64,000 nucleotides of DNA from Candidatus Cloacimonetes bacterium HGW-Cloacimonetes-3 (GCA_002840645.1 PHBO01000006.1:1-64000); one strand, 5' to 3'; shown: positions 10,060-19,674, numbered from the stretch's first letter. Program-made: numbers and translations. The notes: generated by a model not told the origin, from the sequence alone.

Positions 10060-11534
10060 AACGGTTTATAATTGCTTTGATAAGCTCGTTGCTATTCTGC
10101 ATGCTACAAGCACAAACACAAACACTACCGGATATACGTGTGATAGGAAACAGCGATTTGAAGACATATCTGTATAAGCGGTCATTATTATTTTCTCCCC
10201 TTACCAATTCTACTGATAGTCTGCCTGTCTTTATTCCCATGGGGCTTAGGGATAGCACCGATGTAAAGAAAGCTACCCCCAAACCAAGATTAGGATATCT
10301 CCAGTTTGAAGCCAATGCAGGTTTTGGATTGAATAGTTATTTCAGCTTCTACCCCCGTGATTCGGGCTTTCATAATATTTCCCATCATATGAACTTACGT
10401 GCTCCCGAGGTAAACTTACTAAGTTTTCAGAATCACCTTGTCATTGGGGGAGACATGATCCCACAATTACCAGTTGTATTCAAATTCGATCACGCCAACA
10501 CCAAAGCCAAAGATTACAAAGGAAGCTATTTCGAAACAGAGCTTACTCACCATCGGGCTACTCTTGATCTTGATTTTGTTCAGCTTAACGAGTTGCTGCT
10601 AAGCTTTGGGTTCACGAACCTCAGGCAAAAAATACGGTTCGACAATTACAATCGGGATTACATTGATTTTCACACACGGGCAAGGATATTAAGGAGCAAT
10701 CTGGATATCAAAACAAACGTGATATGCCAGGCAGGAGAAGTAGGTGTGGGTTTAGCTCCTTTGATAAATTGGGAACCCGGTAGTTTCTCCCAGATAAGAT
10801 TTCACATCCTTGCGGATGCTTACCGTGTTATACCAAGTTTAGAGTTTAACGTGCGTCATCAACTTAGCGATTCTGGTGTGATTAGCATAAGTAATACACC
10901 GTTGATAGAAAGCCACAGCTTCACTTCATTGTTAGAGGGAAGTCAATGGATTCAGTTCAGTGATGCTCATAAACTACAGAAATCACCAATCAATCTGAAC
11001 ACTTCCTTAGACTACAGATTCCCTTTAACAAGTTCTTTCAGCCTAAACAAGATGTCAATCTCCAATAAGACCATGTATGATGTACATAGCCCAGTGTTAG
11101 CTACAGGAGCTACCTATGGAGTTCCGCTGGTACAATTTGTAGATGTTGCCTCATCCCAAACATCATTTTTGGCTTTCTTCAAAATGCGAGACTTTAGTTT
11201 GCTTCAGGAACTATGCGTTGATTTGGCTTACCTTCCCAACCAATCTATGCATAGAGTAGGATACAGACCTATACTTAAGCTTGAGACAAATCTGGATTAC
11301 TACGCCAATGATTGGGTGTTCAGCATTGATGTTATCCAAGATTACTTCACTAAAGATCACACAGGAAGGAATCTTTCGGAATCTATTAACGGGAATCTTG
11401 GTGTCGAATATCGCAAAGGGGATTCATCTCTGTATGCGATTGCAGCAAACATATTCAATCACCGGCAATGGGCATTCTCGGAGCACCCATCTTATAAACG
11501 TAACATATTTATGGGTGCGAAGCACCGATTCTAA
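10056..11534 (+). CDS. Putative outer-membrane beta-barrel protein
   Basis: A 492-residue protein with a signal peptide (residues 1-20, ending L-Q-A-Q) and a body rich in alternating hydrophobic/polar strands with aromatic girdle residues. It ends in Phe (KHRF), the usual C-terminal outer-membrane insertion signal. I do not recognise a named family. It overlaps the TPR gene by ATGA, which suggests the two proteins are made together and may form one outer-membrane complex. Barrel topology is inferred from strand pattern only. Confidence 0.65.
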   Translation: MKRFIIALISSLLFCMLQAQTQTLPDIRVIGNSDLKTYLYKRSLLFSPLTNSTDSLPVFIPMGLRDSTDVKKATPKPRLGYLQFEANAGFGLNSYFSFYPRDSGFHNISHHMNLRAPEVNLLSFQNHLVIGGDMIPQLPVVFKFDHANTKAKDYKGSYFETELTHHRATLDLDFVQLNELLLSFGFTNLRQKIRFDNYNRDYIDFHTRARILRSNLDIKTNVICQAGEVGVGLAPLINWEPGSFSQIRFHILADAYRVIPSLEFNVRHQLSDSGVISISNTPLIESHSFTSLLEGSQWIQFSDAHKLQKSPINLNTSLDYRFPLTSSFSLNKMSISNKTMYDVHSPVLATGATYGVPLVQFVDVASSQTSFLAFFKMRDFSLLQELCVDLAYLPNQSMHRVGYRPILKLETNLDYYANDWVFSIDVIQDYFTKDHTGRNLSESINGNLGVEYRKGDSSLYAIAANIFNHRQWAFSEHPSYKRNIFMGAKHRF

Positions 11535-11574
11535 ATGGAAATAAGCGTCTTAAAAATGAAGAACGGGATACAGC

Positions 11575-12384
11575 ATGTTTGATGCCAAGAATATCATAAG
11601 GAGTATGGGGGAGTCACTGTTTGGTGGCTATAACGGCGTTCAAATATTTTTAGCCCCTCTCACCCTTTTGTATTTATTACAAAGTAATAGTATGCTATCC
11701 TCGATAACCAGTTTATTTAGCTTTCGAATTCACTATTTTCCGCTTTTGATCTTTCTTGTTACTCTGATTTTCGTTCTGTTTATGCTTGTAAAGATTAGGA
11801 TGCTCTACCCAGGGAATATGTCCGAGTATATTGATAAGATTGTAGATTTGAACATAAGTATATTAGCTGTAGTGCTAATTGCGTTGATATACTATGCAAT
11901 ATCAGCTTTCTTAGGCTATTTCTACGGCATAAAAGGGATTTTGAAACCAGGGCTGGCATTGCTATTTAAACTCTTTACAACATCGCTCGTGTTGTACCAT
12001 TATAGTCTATTTGTCTGGACGAAACCTCTGTTTAAACGAGGTTACAAATCAACCCGTGCTTCTAAAGCCCTTAAAGCATGGGGAAGAAGCAACAAACTTC
12101 TATTCGCAAAATATAGTTTGCTGATAATAGTTATCGTCATAGCTTCAGTCCGTATCTACCAATTTGCCATGAGTTATCTGCTTTTTCCATTATTGGATGG
12201 CATAAATCAACACTGGGGTGTGGAAATGAGGTTTTATCTTTTGCCATTTAATGGTATAAGTGATGTATTCATTAACACACTAATTCTTTCTTTTGCGTTT
12301 CTGGTAGCCAATCTATTTTTCTACCCGATTGCTTTTACTATCAATCGCATCCTTATTAAGCTGAACCCCCTAAAAACTAAGTAG
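11575..12384 (+). CDS. Multi-pass membrane protein of unknown function
   Basis: A 269-residue protein with about five or six hydrophobic helices separated by short basic loops (for example KPLFKRGYKSTRASKALK). No catalytic motif or known family is recognised. It sits 40 nt after the barrel gene and 11 nt before the deacetylase-like gene, all on the same strand, so an envelope role within this operon is the best context guess. The N-terminus (MFDAKNIIRSMGESLFGG) resembles Yip1-type membrane proteins faintly, but this is not secure. Confidence 0.7.
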   Translation: MFDAKNIIRSMGESLFGGYNGVQIFLAPLTLLYLLQSNSMLSSITSLFSFRIHYFPLLIFLVTLIFVLFMLVKIRMLYPGNMSEYIDKIVDLNISILAVVLIALIYYAISAFLGYFYGIKGILKPGLALLFKLFTTSLVLYHYSLFVWTKPLFKRGYKSTRASKALKAWGRSNKLLFAKYSLLIIVIVIASVRIYQFAMSYLLFPLLDGINQHWGVEMRFYLLPFNGISDVFINTLILSFAFLVANLFFYPIAFTINRILIKLNPLKTK

Positions 12385-12395
12385 GTTTGTAGAAT

Positions 12396-13718
12396 ATGCC
12401 AAAATCGAGAAACAAGAAACCCAAGGTCGTTAAGCGCAGGAAAAAAAAGAGCGAGTCTTTAGGGATCTACATTGTAGTGGGGATATTTACTTCACTAATC
12501 ATCTGGCTAATTGTAAAAGAGCCGGTTGTATTATTATCCTCAGATTCCAATACTTCTCAAACTGAGCAAACTTCAGATAAACAGAAAGATGCTAAAGTCT
12601 CCAAAAAGGCTAAGCAAGCACGTGATAATAAACACAGGCAAAGCAACGTGAAAACCCCTCCCCCTGCCACCAACAAAGCAGATGATGTTCGTAAAGTGCA
12701 GCCCCTACCCCAAGCTACCCAGCAGGTTAGCATAGATTCATCGATCGAAAAGGCATTAGAGAAACTAAGTATCCCCAAGGGTTATTACAAAAGAAAGAAG
12801 AGCGGTGAGTTAACAACCTACTCTGTACCCATAGACCGGTCAGTTATGGATCTCGTTTATGCTAATATGATTTTTAAGGGAGAGTTAGAGCGAAGTGGTG
12901 GAGTATTGCTAAAGGGAACAGACAGTTCCGGTAAACAAAGCCTTACTTTCGGCTCTAAAGAGGGCAATGATAAGTACGTGATAAATCTTTATTATGATTC
13001 TAAACTATACTCCACCAAGCATAACCCCCGTACTATTACCATAGTAGTAGATGATTTCGGAGCCATTGGCGGGGAGTTGTTAGATGGCTTTTTCACTCTT
13101 GATGAAGAGGTTTGCTTTGCAATATTCCCGGATGAACCCAATAGCATTTTAACGATGCAAAAAGCTAAGGCACAAGGTAGAGAAACTATTATTCACGTGC
13201 CAATGGAACCAATAGGGTATCCAAGTGTAAATCCCGGTAAAAATGCTATCTTAGTGCAGTACAACGAAGCCGAAATAAACAAGCTCTTAACAAGGTTTAT
13301 CAAACAACTCCCTGATTGCGTGGGTATTAATAACCACATGGGAAGCTTAGCAACCACAGATGAAGCAATAATGCGAATCGTTATGAGTACACTTAAAGAG
13401 CATGATAAACTGTTCCTGGATAGCCGAACTTCTAATGTTTCGGTGGCATATTCGGTTGCTCAGAAAGCACATATCCGTTCTTTCCGTAATGATACATTTC
13501 TGGATTCGCCTAATATAAGCCAATCCACAATGGATGCAAAACTTAGCCAAATCATTGATATGGCCTCCACACGGAGTAATCTGATTGCTATAACCCATTG
13601 TCATACACCGGAGAAACTTCAGTACCTGAAGCGGATTATTTCACGGCTAAAAGCAGCTGGATTTACTTTGGTACCCTTAACAAAGGTAGGGCAATATAAT
13701 GTCCCCGGTTTACTATAG
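12396..13718 (+). CDS. Divergent polysaccharide deacetylase (YibQ/DUF610-like)
   Basis: A 440-residue protein with one N-terminal membrane anchor (about 24-42), a low-complexity Lys/Gln/Pro linker (about 50-110) and a C-terminal NodB-fold domain from about 205. Recognisable motifs are TIVVDDFG at the first strand, HVPMEP, NNHMGS, FLDSRTS and TITHCH-like IAITHCH. These match the divergent polysaccharide deacetylase family, often linked to envelope or cell division genes. The domain would face the periplasm. Enzyme activity in this family is poorly established. It closes the gene run that begins with the giant kinase. Confidence 0.85.
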   Translation: MPKSRNKKPKVVKRRKKKSESLGIYIVVGIFTSLIIWLIVKEPVVLLSSDSNTSQTEQTSDKQKDAKVSKKAKQARDNKHRQSNVKTPPPATNKADDVRKVQPLPQATQQVSIDSSIEKALEKLSIPKGYYKRKKSGELTTYSVPIDRSVMDLVYANMIFKGELERSGGVLLKGTDSSGKQSLTFGSKEGNDKYVINLYYDSKLYSTKHNPRTITIVVDDFGAIGGELLDGFFTLDEEVCFAIFPDEPNSILTMQKAKAQGRETIIHVPMEPIGYPSVNPGKNAILVQYNEAEINKLLTRFIKQLPDCVGINNHMGSLATTDEAIMRIVMSTLKEHDKLFLDSRTSNVSVAYSVAQKAHIRSFRNDTFLDSPNISQSTMDAKLSQIIDMASTRSNLIAITHCHTPEKLQYLKRIISRLKAAGFTLVPLTKVGQYNVPGLL

Positions 13719-13802
13719 TGTTAGATATCAGATTTTAGACATTACGTGATTGCTATCATAACGTTTATAGCTGTACTCTAACTTACAAAAGAGAGGTTTA
13801 TT

Positions 13803-14612
13803 GTGAGTTTTATTAGTGCGATTGTACTCGGCATCCTACAAGGGCTTACCGAGTTTATCCCGGTAAGTAGCTCGGGACATCTGGTCTTGTCTCAGTACTT
13901 TTTTGGCATTGGGGATGATAACAGCATTCTTTTCGAACTGTTCATGCACTTAGGCACTTTGTTGGCTGTATTTGTTTTCTTCCGCAGAACTTTGTGGGAG
14001 CTAACGAAATCCCTGTTTAGCTGGAAGAATACCATGAATAGAGAAATCCATCGCAAAAACAGGTGCATGATACTGTATCTGGGCATTGCCACGCTCGCAA
14101 CAGCAGTGATTTATCTGATATTTGGCGACTTATTCAAGCAGATTTACGAGAATCCGGCTATTGTTGCAGGTTTACTGCTTGTTACCGGTGGAATTGTATT
14201 TGTTTCGGATTACCTAAAAGACCGTGGAGTACCTGCTTCAAACATGGGCTTCTGGCGCGCTATACTTATTGGGCTGGGTCAGGGTTTTGCCATTTTACCT
14301 GGTATCTCCCGCTCCGGATCTACTATTACCGCAGCCTTGGCAACGGGTATAAAAAGAAAGGATGCAGCACATTTTTCTTTCTTGCTAAGTATTCCTGCAA
14401 TCCTTGCGGCTAATATCAGTGAGGCAAATGCTTTTATGCAGCTTGATGTAAAGCAGCTTCACAGCTATCTTGCGGGGTTTTGTTTTTCCTTCATCACAGG
14501 TTATTTTGTAATCGCCTTTTTAATAAGGCTTATACAGGGAAATCGCCTCAAGTATTTTGCTGTTTACTGCTGGTGCATAGGCATAGTGTCTCTCTTAGTT
14601 ATGGCTTTCTGA
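13803..14612 (+). CDS. uppP: Undecaprenyl-diphosphatase UppP (BacA)
   Basis: An integral membrane phosphatase that recycles undecaprenyl pyrophosphate to the monophosphate carrier for peptidoglycan and O-antigen synthesis, and gives bacitracin resistance. At 269 residues it has the normal length. Signature motifs are QGLTEFIPVSSSGH (residues 13-26, with E17 and H26) and PGISRSGST (about 165-173), separated by hydrophobic helices. The GTG start at 13803 has GAGAGG a few bases upstream. holA begins 1 nt after the stop, so uppP, holA and malQ look like one operon. Confidence 0.96.
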   Translation: MSFISAIVLGILQGLTEFIPVSSSGHLVLSQYFFGIGDDNSILFELFMHLGTLLAVFVFFRRTLWELTKSLFSWKNTMNREIHRKNRCMILYLGIATLATAVIYLIFGDLFKQIYENPAIVAGLLLVTGGIVFVSDYLKDRGVPASNMGFWRAILIGLGQGFAILPGISRSGSTITAALATGIKRKDAAHFSFLLSIPAILAANISEANAFMQLDVKQLHSYLAGFCFSFITGYFVIAFLIRLIQGNRLKYFAVYCWCIGIVSLLVMAF

Positions 14613-14613
14613 T

Positions 14614-15621
14614 ATGAGTGAAAACTCTGCTGTAACCGCTCTGGATTTTTCACCTGCTTCCGTAAAACTCGGTAAATCCTATTTGTTGGTAGGGACTGAT
14701 GCCTATCTGGCAGACAGAGTGCTTGATAAACTAAATACTAAGCTGAAACTTGATGACGCAGTAGATAAAACAATTCTCTATGGAGATGAGTTAAAAAGTG
14801 CTGTTCTGGCAGAACATCTGGATGCCTTTTCCATCTTCTCTTCTGCCAAGCTGATCGTAATCCGTAATGTGGAGAAAATGGATAAAAAAGAGCTGGATAC
14901 TCTGGGAGATTACTTTGATTCCCCCTCCGAGATTCAGAGCCTGGTGATTGTAACCGAGAAAATGGATGCCCGCTTTGCTGCATGGAAAAAGATCAAGGCA
15001 AGTTGCCTGCAAATTACTTGTGAGCCACCCAAATATGGCGGAGCTATAAGAGCTTGGCTGGATATTGAGCTCAAAAGCATCCATAAGAGCATGACTCCTA
15101 AAGCCATAGAAGAATTTATCAATCGCATAGAATTGGACTTTTATCATGCTGCAAACGAGCTAAATAAAATTGATTTGCTTAGCAGCGGGAGAACCACAAT
15201 CACCGAAAAGGACGTATTCAAAAGCCTTGGTACCACCAGGGCTGGTACCTTGATCGATTTTTACCGTGCTTTAGGCAAGCGGCAGATAAAACAATCTCTT
15301 GAAGCGATGGACAAAATGCTCTTTGCGGATTGGGAGCCACTGCAAGTCTTCTTTCATTTTAACAAGTTCTATTGGATTATCTGGCGCATCCTGCTGCTAA
15401 AAAAGGCTCATATTTCCGAGAATGAGATTCTCTCCAAACACCTAAATGATCTGTTCCAAAACCAGAAACGAGAGTATTTGGACTTCTCAAAAAGTTATAG
15501 TCTGGCTTCATTGGATACTATTTTCGGAATTTTACTGGAGACAGATTCTCAGTTCAAGCTATCAGTTGCGGAAGCAAACGTACTTCTTTGCAATTGTTTG
15601 ATCAAATTGTTGGAAGCATAA
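14614..15621 (+). CDS. holA: DNA polymerase III subunit delta
   Basis: The clamp-loader wrench subunit that opens the beta sliding clamp. The 335-residue length fits the family (about 330-345). The N-terminal AAA+-like fold shows the typical Y-L-L-V-G-x-D-x-Y-L start (residues 21-32), then VIRNVEKM and LVIVTEKMDAR, and the middle F-x-x-R-I-E-L-D lid region. The C-terminal collar domain has the S-x-G-R-T-T and QVFFHFNKF-type segments. It lies 1 nt from uppP and from malQ. The dnaN-encoded clamp is at 37145. Confidence 0.88.
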   Translation: MSENSAVTALDFSPASVKLGKSYLLVGTDAYLADRVLDKLNTKLKLDDAVDKTILYGDELKSAVLAEHLDAFSIFSSAKLIVIRNVEKMDKKELDTLGDYFDSPSEIQSLVIVTEKMDARFAAWKKIKASCLQITCEPPKYGGAIRAWLDIELKSIHKSMTPKAIEEFINRIELDFYHAANELNKIDLLSSGRTTITEKDVFKSLGTTRAGTLIDFYRALGKRQIKQSLEAMDKMLFADWEPLQVFFHFNKFYWIIWRILLLKKAHISENEILSKHLNDLFQNQKREYLDFSKSYSLASLDTIFGILLETDSQFKLSVAEANVLLCNCLIKLLEA

Positions 15622-15622
15622 A

Positions 15623-17095
15623 ATGCGGGAAACAGGTATATTGCTACATATCACATCACTTCCCACAGAGTTTGGGATAGGTGATTTCGGACCTGCTGCT
15701 TACCGTTTTTCGGAATATTTAAAGCGTGAAGGGCATAAGTATTGGCAAATACTTCCTGTAAATCACTGTGGTTATGGAAATTCGCCATACAACCCCATCT
15801 CTGCTTTTGCTTTATCCCCTTATCTAATCAGCCCGGAGTTGTTGTATCAACAGGGTTTGATATCTGCGCGAATTCTGGAGGAAGCAAAGCTTCCTCCCGG
15901 TGATACAGTGTTTTATGAGAGTGTTTATAAAGCCAAGGACAAGCTTCTTGCTATTGCTGGAGAAAACTGGCTTTTAAGCAATGATATCTCCCGTTTTGTA
16001 GCCTCTAACAAAGATACCTTGAAGCCTTATCTCGCTTTCCAGATTCTTAGCCGTATCTATGGTGACAATGCCTGGCATGCCTGGAATCCCGAGCATCGCA
16101 GATACACCGATAAGCTATTTGATGAGCTGTGGATTAGTCATGCTTCTGCTATGAAATTGGTAGCGGCATATCAATGCATATTAATGGAGCAAATTGCCCT
16201 GTTCAGAGCTGTTTTAAACCGGGATGGAATTACCTTGGTGGGAGATGTACCCCTGTATTTGTCTTACGAAAGCGCAGATGTGTGGGCTCATCCGGAGTTG
16301 TTCGATTTAGATGAAAACGGCGTTCGGCTACATTATGCTGGTGTTCCTCCGGATGCTTTTGCTTCCGAAGGACAGCTTTGGGGGAATCCTATTTACCGCT
16401 GGGATACCATGAAAGACAGCGTTTACCAGCTTTTTCTTGCCCGCATATCACACGCACTAAACTATATTGACATACTGCGTTTGGATCACTTTATCGGTTA
16501 TGTAAATTTCTGGCAGGTGGAAAGCGATTTTAATCCGCAAGGTTTACCCATTTCACCCACATCTGCCAAAAATGGGCGGTGGGTCTCTACTTCTGCAAAA
16601 GATTTCTTTGCATTACTTTGCAGCCATTTTGGCAAAGGTCGTTTTATTGCGGAAGATCTTGGAATCCTGAATGACGAGGTGTGCAATATCCGCGATAGTT
16701 TTGGCTTTCCGGGGATGATTGTTCTCCAATTCTGCTTCGAAGAAAGTGTACCTAAGGTGCGGGAATATCCTGCAAGCAGATGGCTTTACACCGGTACGCA
16801 TGACAATCCCACCCTGCGAGGTTGGTTTGAAGCTCTTTTATCAGATTCTCCCAGCCTTGCCCATTTAATGCAGTATTGCAGTGAAAACAAAGTGCGCGAT
16901 TGCCGCAAGATTCCCAATGCTGAGAATATCCATCAGATAATGAGAAGCATTGCCCTGGCTTCCGCTTGTGAAAAGGTTATCATGCCTTACCAAGATGTTC
17001 TTGGCTTGGATGATTCTGCCCGCATGAATGTCCCCGGTACGGCATTGGGAAATTGGCAGTGGCGTATCAGTATGGATACCAATGAGTTATTTTAA
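15623..17095 (+). CDS. malQ: 4-alpha-glucanotransferase (GH77)
   Basis: A cytoplasmic amylomaltase that moves alpha-1,4-glucan segments between maltodextrins. The 490-residue length is that of the short Thermus-type enzymes. Catalytic residues in context are the nucleophile D288 in LRLDHFIGY, the acid/base E344 in IAEDLG and D394 in TGTHDNPT. The N-terminal GILLHITSLP and GDFGPAAY are typical. Together with the GH13 hydrolase at 31368 it suggests storage or uptake of alpha-glucans. The stop codon lies at the edge of a long palindrome (17093-17190) that may end transcription. Confidence 0.96.
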   Translation: MRETGILLHITSLPTEFGIGDFGPAAYRFSEYLKREGHKYWQILPVNHCGYGNSPYNPISAFALSPYLISPELLYQQGLISARILEEAKLPPGDTVFYESVYKAKDKLLAIAGENWLLSNDISRFVASNKDTLKPYLAFQILSRIYGDNAWHAWNPEHRRYTDKLFDELWISHASAMKLVAAYQCILMEQIALFRAVLNRDGITLVGDVPLYLSYESADVWAHPELFDLDENGVRLHYAGVPPDAFASEGQLWGNPIYRWDTMKDSVYQLFLARISHALNYIDILRLDHFIGYVNFWQVESDFNPQGLPISPTSAKNGRWVSTSAKDFFALLCSHFGKGRFIAEDLGILNDEVCNIRDSFGFPGMIVLQFCFEESVPKVREYPASRWLYTGTHDNPTLRGWFEALLSDSPSLAHLMQYCSENKVRDCRKIPNAENIHQIMRSIALASACEKVIMPYQDVLGLDDSARMNVPGTALGNWQWRISMDTNELF

Positions 17096-17190
17096 TCTCC
17101 TTGCAAGCATTGCCCTATCATTGCCCACCCATTCCCCTCTTTGTGGGGTATAGGTGGGGTGTGATAGGGGGCAAGAAGCAAGGGAGATTA
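17093..17190. repeat. Palindromic repeat family B, copy 1
   Basis: Long imperfect inverted repeat. The outer arms TAATCTCCTTGC / GCAAGGGAGATTA enclose arms built from 11-bp units such as ATTGCCCTATC and ATTGCCCACCC. The loop is TCTTTGT (17139-17145), identical to that of copy 3. It begins on the malQ stop codon and is followed by CCTTTTT, so it may also act as a terminator. Confidence 0.8.
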
Positions 17191-17211
17191 CCTTTTTCTG
17201 CTTGACGAATT

Positions 17212-17240
17212 ATTGCTATAATTCAAAATGCGGAAATGGC
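17212..17240 (+). promoter_or_regulatory. Promoter of iorAB
   Basis: TTGACG at 17212 is followed by 17 nt and then AAAATG, fitting the TTGACW-N16-18-ANNNTG pattern shared by twelve gene starts in this window. A TATAAT lies only 9 nt after the hexamer, too close for a normal sigma-70 spacing. The start codon is 100 nt from the first T. Confidence 0.55.
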
Positions 17241-17311
17241 TTGTTGATGTAGCAAAGCCATAGTTAAATGATTAAACGATATATAAATAGAAACAACAAG
17301 GAGATTAAAGA

Positions 17312-18907
17312 ATGGATGCTTTGATGCTATTAGGTGATGAAGCCTTGGCGCAAGGTGCGTTGGATGCAGGTATATCCGGCTTTTTTGCCTATCCGGGTAC
17401 GCCTTCCACAGAGATTATGGAATACGTTCAACGCAGTAAACAAGCAGAAGGCTTGCACCGCACATGGAGCTCTAACGAGAAAACAGCCATGGAATCCGCA
17501 ATTGGTATGAGCTATACCGGAAAGCGGACTATGGTAATGATGAAGCATGTTGGCTTGAATGTAGCAGCAGATCCTTTTATGAATTCTGCCTTCACAGGTG
17601 CACATGGTGGTTTAATTGTAACCGTGGCTGATGATCCTTCCATGCACAGCTCTCAAAATGAGCAGGATTCACGCTTCTACGGCAAGTTTGCCATGATTCC
17701 GACACTGGAGCCGTCTAACCAACAAGAATGCTATGACATGGCGTTTTATGGCTTCCAGCTATCCGAGCAATACCGTATCCCGGTGTTAATTCGCTTAACC
17801 ACCCGTCTTTCTCATTCCCGTTCCGGAGTAGTTCGGCGCGAGAAACTTGCCCAGAACCCCTTAAAAAAACCTGATGATCTCTTTCAGTTCATGCTGTTGC
17901 CCGCTATAGCCCGTAAGAAGTACAAGCATTTGATTGAACTGCAAAAAGACTTTGTAAACGAATCCGCATCTTCACCTTTTAACTCCTTTGCGCTTAAAGC
18001 AAAGGATTATTCCAAGGGTATTATCTGCACAGGATTGGCATTTAACTACCTTAACGAAGCATTTAAGGGTAGAGAGATTCCTTATCCCGTGGTAAAAATA
18101 TGCCAGTATCCATTACCCGCAGAGCAGATACATCAGCTATATGACACTTGTGACAGTTTGCTAATTCTTGAAGAAGGCATGCCTCTGGTAGAAGAGCAGT
18201 TAAAAGGGCTTGCTTTCAAAGGGCAAAAGCCTATTCACGGCAGACTGGACGGCACCTTAACCAGAGATGGCGAGCTTAATCCAAACAAAGTAGCTGTGGC
18301 TCTGGGTATGGAAGATACCTATGGAAGCCCAGTTCCGGAGATTGTAGCCGGACGCCCGCCCATGCTGTGCGTTGGTTGCCCGCATGCGGACTCGTACCTT
18401 GCCTTAAATGAAGCGTTAGAGCAATATGGCAGAGGTCATGTGTTCAGCGATATCGGCTGCTACACGCTTGGATTCTTACCGCCTTACAATGCCATAAACT
18501 CCTGCGTGGATATGGGCGCATCTATTACCATGGCAAAAGGTGCTGCTGATGGCGGATTGTTCCCTGCCATTGCCGTAATCGGTGATAGTACATTTGCCCA
18601 CTCCGGATTAACCGGTTTGCTGGATTGTGTTTATGATAAAACCAATATTGTAATAGTAATTTTGGACAACTCTACCACAGGCATGACCGGCGGACAGGAT
18701 TACACTGCCTTTGGCAAGCTTGAAGAAATCTGCCTTGGTCTTGGGGTGGAGCGCGAACATATACGTGTGTTTGTTCCCTTCAAGAAGAATTACCCCGAGA
18801 TGATACAGATTTACAAAGACGAAATGGCTTACAAGGGCGTATCTGTTATTATACCACGTCGTGAATGCGTGCAAACACTAAAGAAAAAGCATAAGATGGA
18901 GGGTTGA
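17312..18907 (+). CDS. iorA: Indolepyruvate:ferredoxin oxidoreductase, alpha subunit, without ferredoxin domain
   Basis: The thiamine-pyrophosphate subunit that oxidatively decarboxylates aryl-2-oxoacids to aryl-CoA with reduction of ferredoxin, used in anaerobic fermentation of aromatic amino acids. The N-terminal pyrimidine-binding domain begins LLGDEALAQGALDAG and has YPGTPSTEI. The C-terminal half has CVGCPHADSY, GDSTFAHSG and the N-S-T-T-G-M-TGG diphosphate site. At 531 residues it is about 70-90 short: it ends PRRECVQTLKKKHKMEG just where the family usually continues into two 4Fe-4S clusters, and no C-x2-C-x2-C is present. iorB follows after 2 nt. Confidence 0.94.
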   Translation: MDALMLLGDEALAQGALDAGISGFFAYPGTPSTEIMEYVQRSKQAEGLHRTWSSNEKTAMESAIGMSYTGKRTMVMMKHVGLNVAADPFMNSAFTGAHGGLIVTVADDPSMHSSQNEQDSRFYGKFAMIPTLEPSNQQECYDMAFYGFQLSEQYRIPVLIRLTTRLSHSRSGVVRREKLAQNPLKKPDDLFQFMLLPAIARKKYKHLIELQKDFVNESASSPFNSFALKAKDYSKGIICTGLAFNYLNEAFKGREIPYPVVKICQYPLPAEQIHQLYDTCDSLLILEEGMPLVEEQLKGLAFKGQKPIHGRLDGTLTRDGELNPNKVAVALGMEDTYGSPVPEIVAGRPPMLCVGCPHADSYLALNEALEQYGRGHVFSDIGCYTLGFLPPYNAINSCVDMGASITMAKGAADGGLFPAIAVIGDSTFAHSGLTGLLDCVYDKTNIVIVILDNSTTGMTGGQDYTAFGKLEEICLGLGVEREHIRVFVPFKKNYPEMIQIYKDEMAYKGVSVIIPRRECVQTLKKKHKMEG

Positions 18908-18909
18908 AG

Positions 18910-19482
18910 ATGAAAAAGGATATTATTCTTGCCGGTGTTGGTGGACAAGGGATATTGACTATCGCCACAATCATTGGTACTGCTGCCCTGAAGCGCGGAA
19001 TGCATTTGAAACAAGCAGAAGTTCACGGTATGAGCCAACGTGGGGGAGATGTGCAATCGCACCTTCGCCTTTCAGATGAACCCATCTGGAGCGATCTGAT
19101 CAGCTTCGGTGGCGCAGACATGATACTTAGCGTGGAACCTATGGAAGCCCTGCGCTACCTTCCTTATCTTAAGAAAGATGGATGGATTATCACCAATTCC
19201 ACTCCCTTCAAAAACATCGCTGTGTATCCTCCCGAAGATAAAATCTATGCAGAAATAGAGAAAACAGGGAATCATGTGCTGTTGGATGCAGACACCATTG
19301 CCAAGGAGATGAAAGCAAGCAGATCGATGAACGTAGTTGTGCTTGGTGCAGCTATAAAACACCTTGGCTTTACCCAGGAAGAGATTGAGGAAGCCATCAA
19401 AAGCATATTTGCCCGTAAAGGGGAATTGATAGTTGATGCCAACCTTCGTGCTTTGCAAGCGGGTATTACCGCCACTGTTTAG
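18910..19482 (+). CDS. iorB: Indolepyruvate:ferredoxin oxidoreductase, beta subunit
   Basis: The 190-residue gamma-type (2-oxoacid:acceptor oxidoreductase) subunit that pairs with IorA to bind CoA. The start of the protein, DIILAGVGGQGILTIA, is the family's nucleotide-binding loop, and AEVHGMSQRGGDVQSHLR is its hallmark. A TTG at 18904 would add two residues and overlap iorA; the ATG at 18910, two bases after the iorA stop and preceded by GGAGGG, is preferred. A strong terminator lies at 19534-19565, so iorAB form a two-gene operon. Confidence 0.95.
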   Translation: MKKDIILAGVGGQGILTIATIIGTAALKRGMHLKQAEVHGMSQRGGDVQSHLRLSDEPIWSDLISFGGADMILSVEPMEALRYLPYLKKDGWIITNSTPFKNIAVYPPEDKIYAEIEKTGNHVLLDADTIAKEMKASRSMNVVVLGAAIKHLGFTQEEIEEAIKSIFARKGELIVDANLRALQAGITATV

Positions 19483-19533
19483 GCAATATAACAAAATACT
19501 ACACATAATGTCCGTTTTGGGCATCATAAATGT

Positions 19534-19565
19534 ATCCGGGGTGAAGCGTTAGCCGCATCCCGGAT
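19534..19565 (+). terminator. Rho-independent terminator after iorAB
   Basis: ATCCGGGGTG (19534-19543) pairs with CATCCCGGAT (19556-19565) over 10 bp with one G-U pair and a 12-nt loop, followed by TTGTCTTT. Confidence 0.75.
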
Positions 19566-19674
19566 TTGTCTTTGATGTTAAGGATACTCTGATATAACCA
19601 ATGTTTTGGTGTACAGTTTGCAGCTAAATACCATTACAAGTCGTACTCTATTTTAGATTTAGAATAGATTTTTC

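Noticed and set aside
17227-17232. TATAAT as the -10 of the iorAB promoter
   Set aside because: It is only 9 nt from TTGACG and has no -35 at 17 nt; the ANNNTG pattern fits better with the other promoters.
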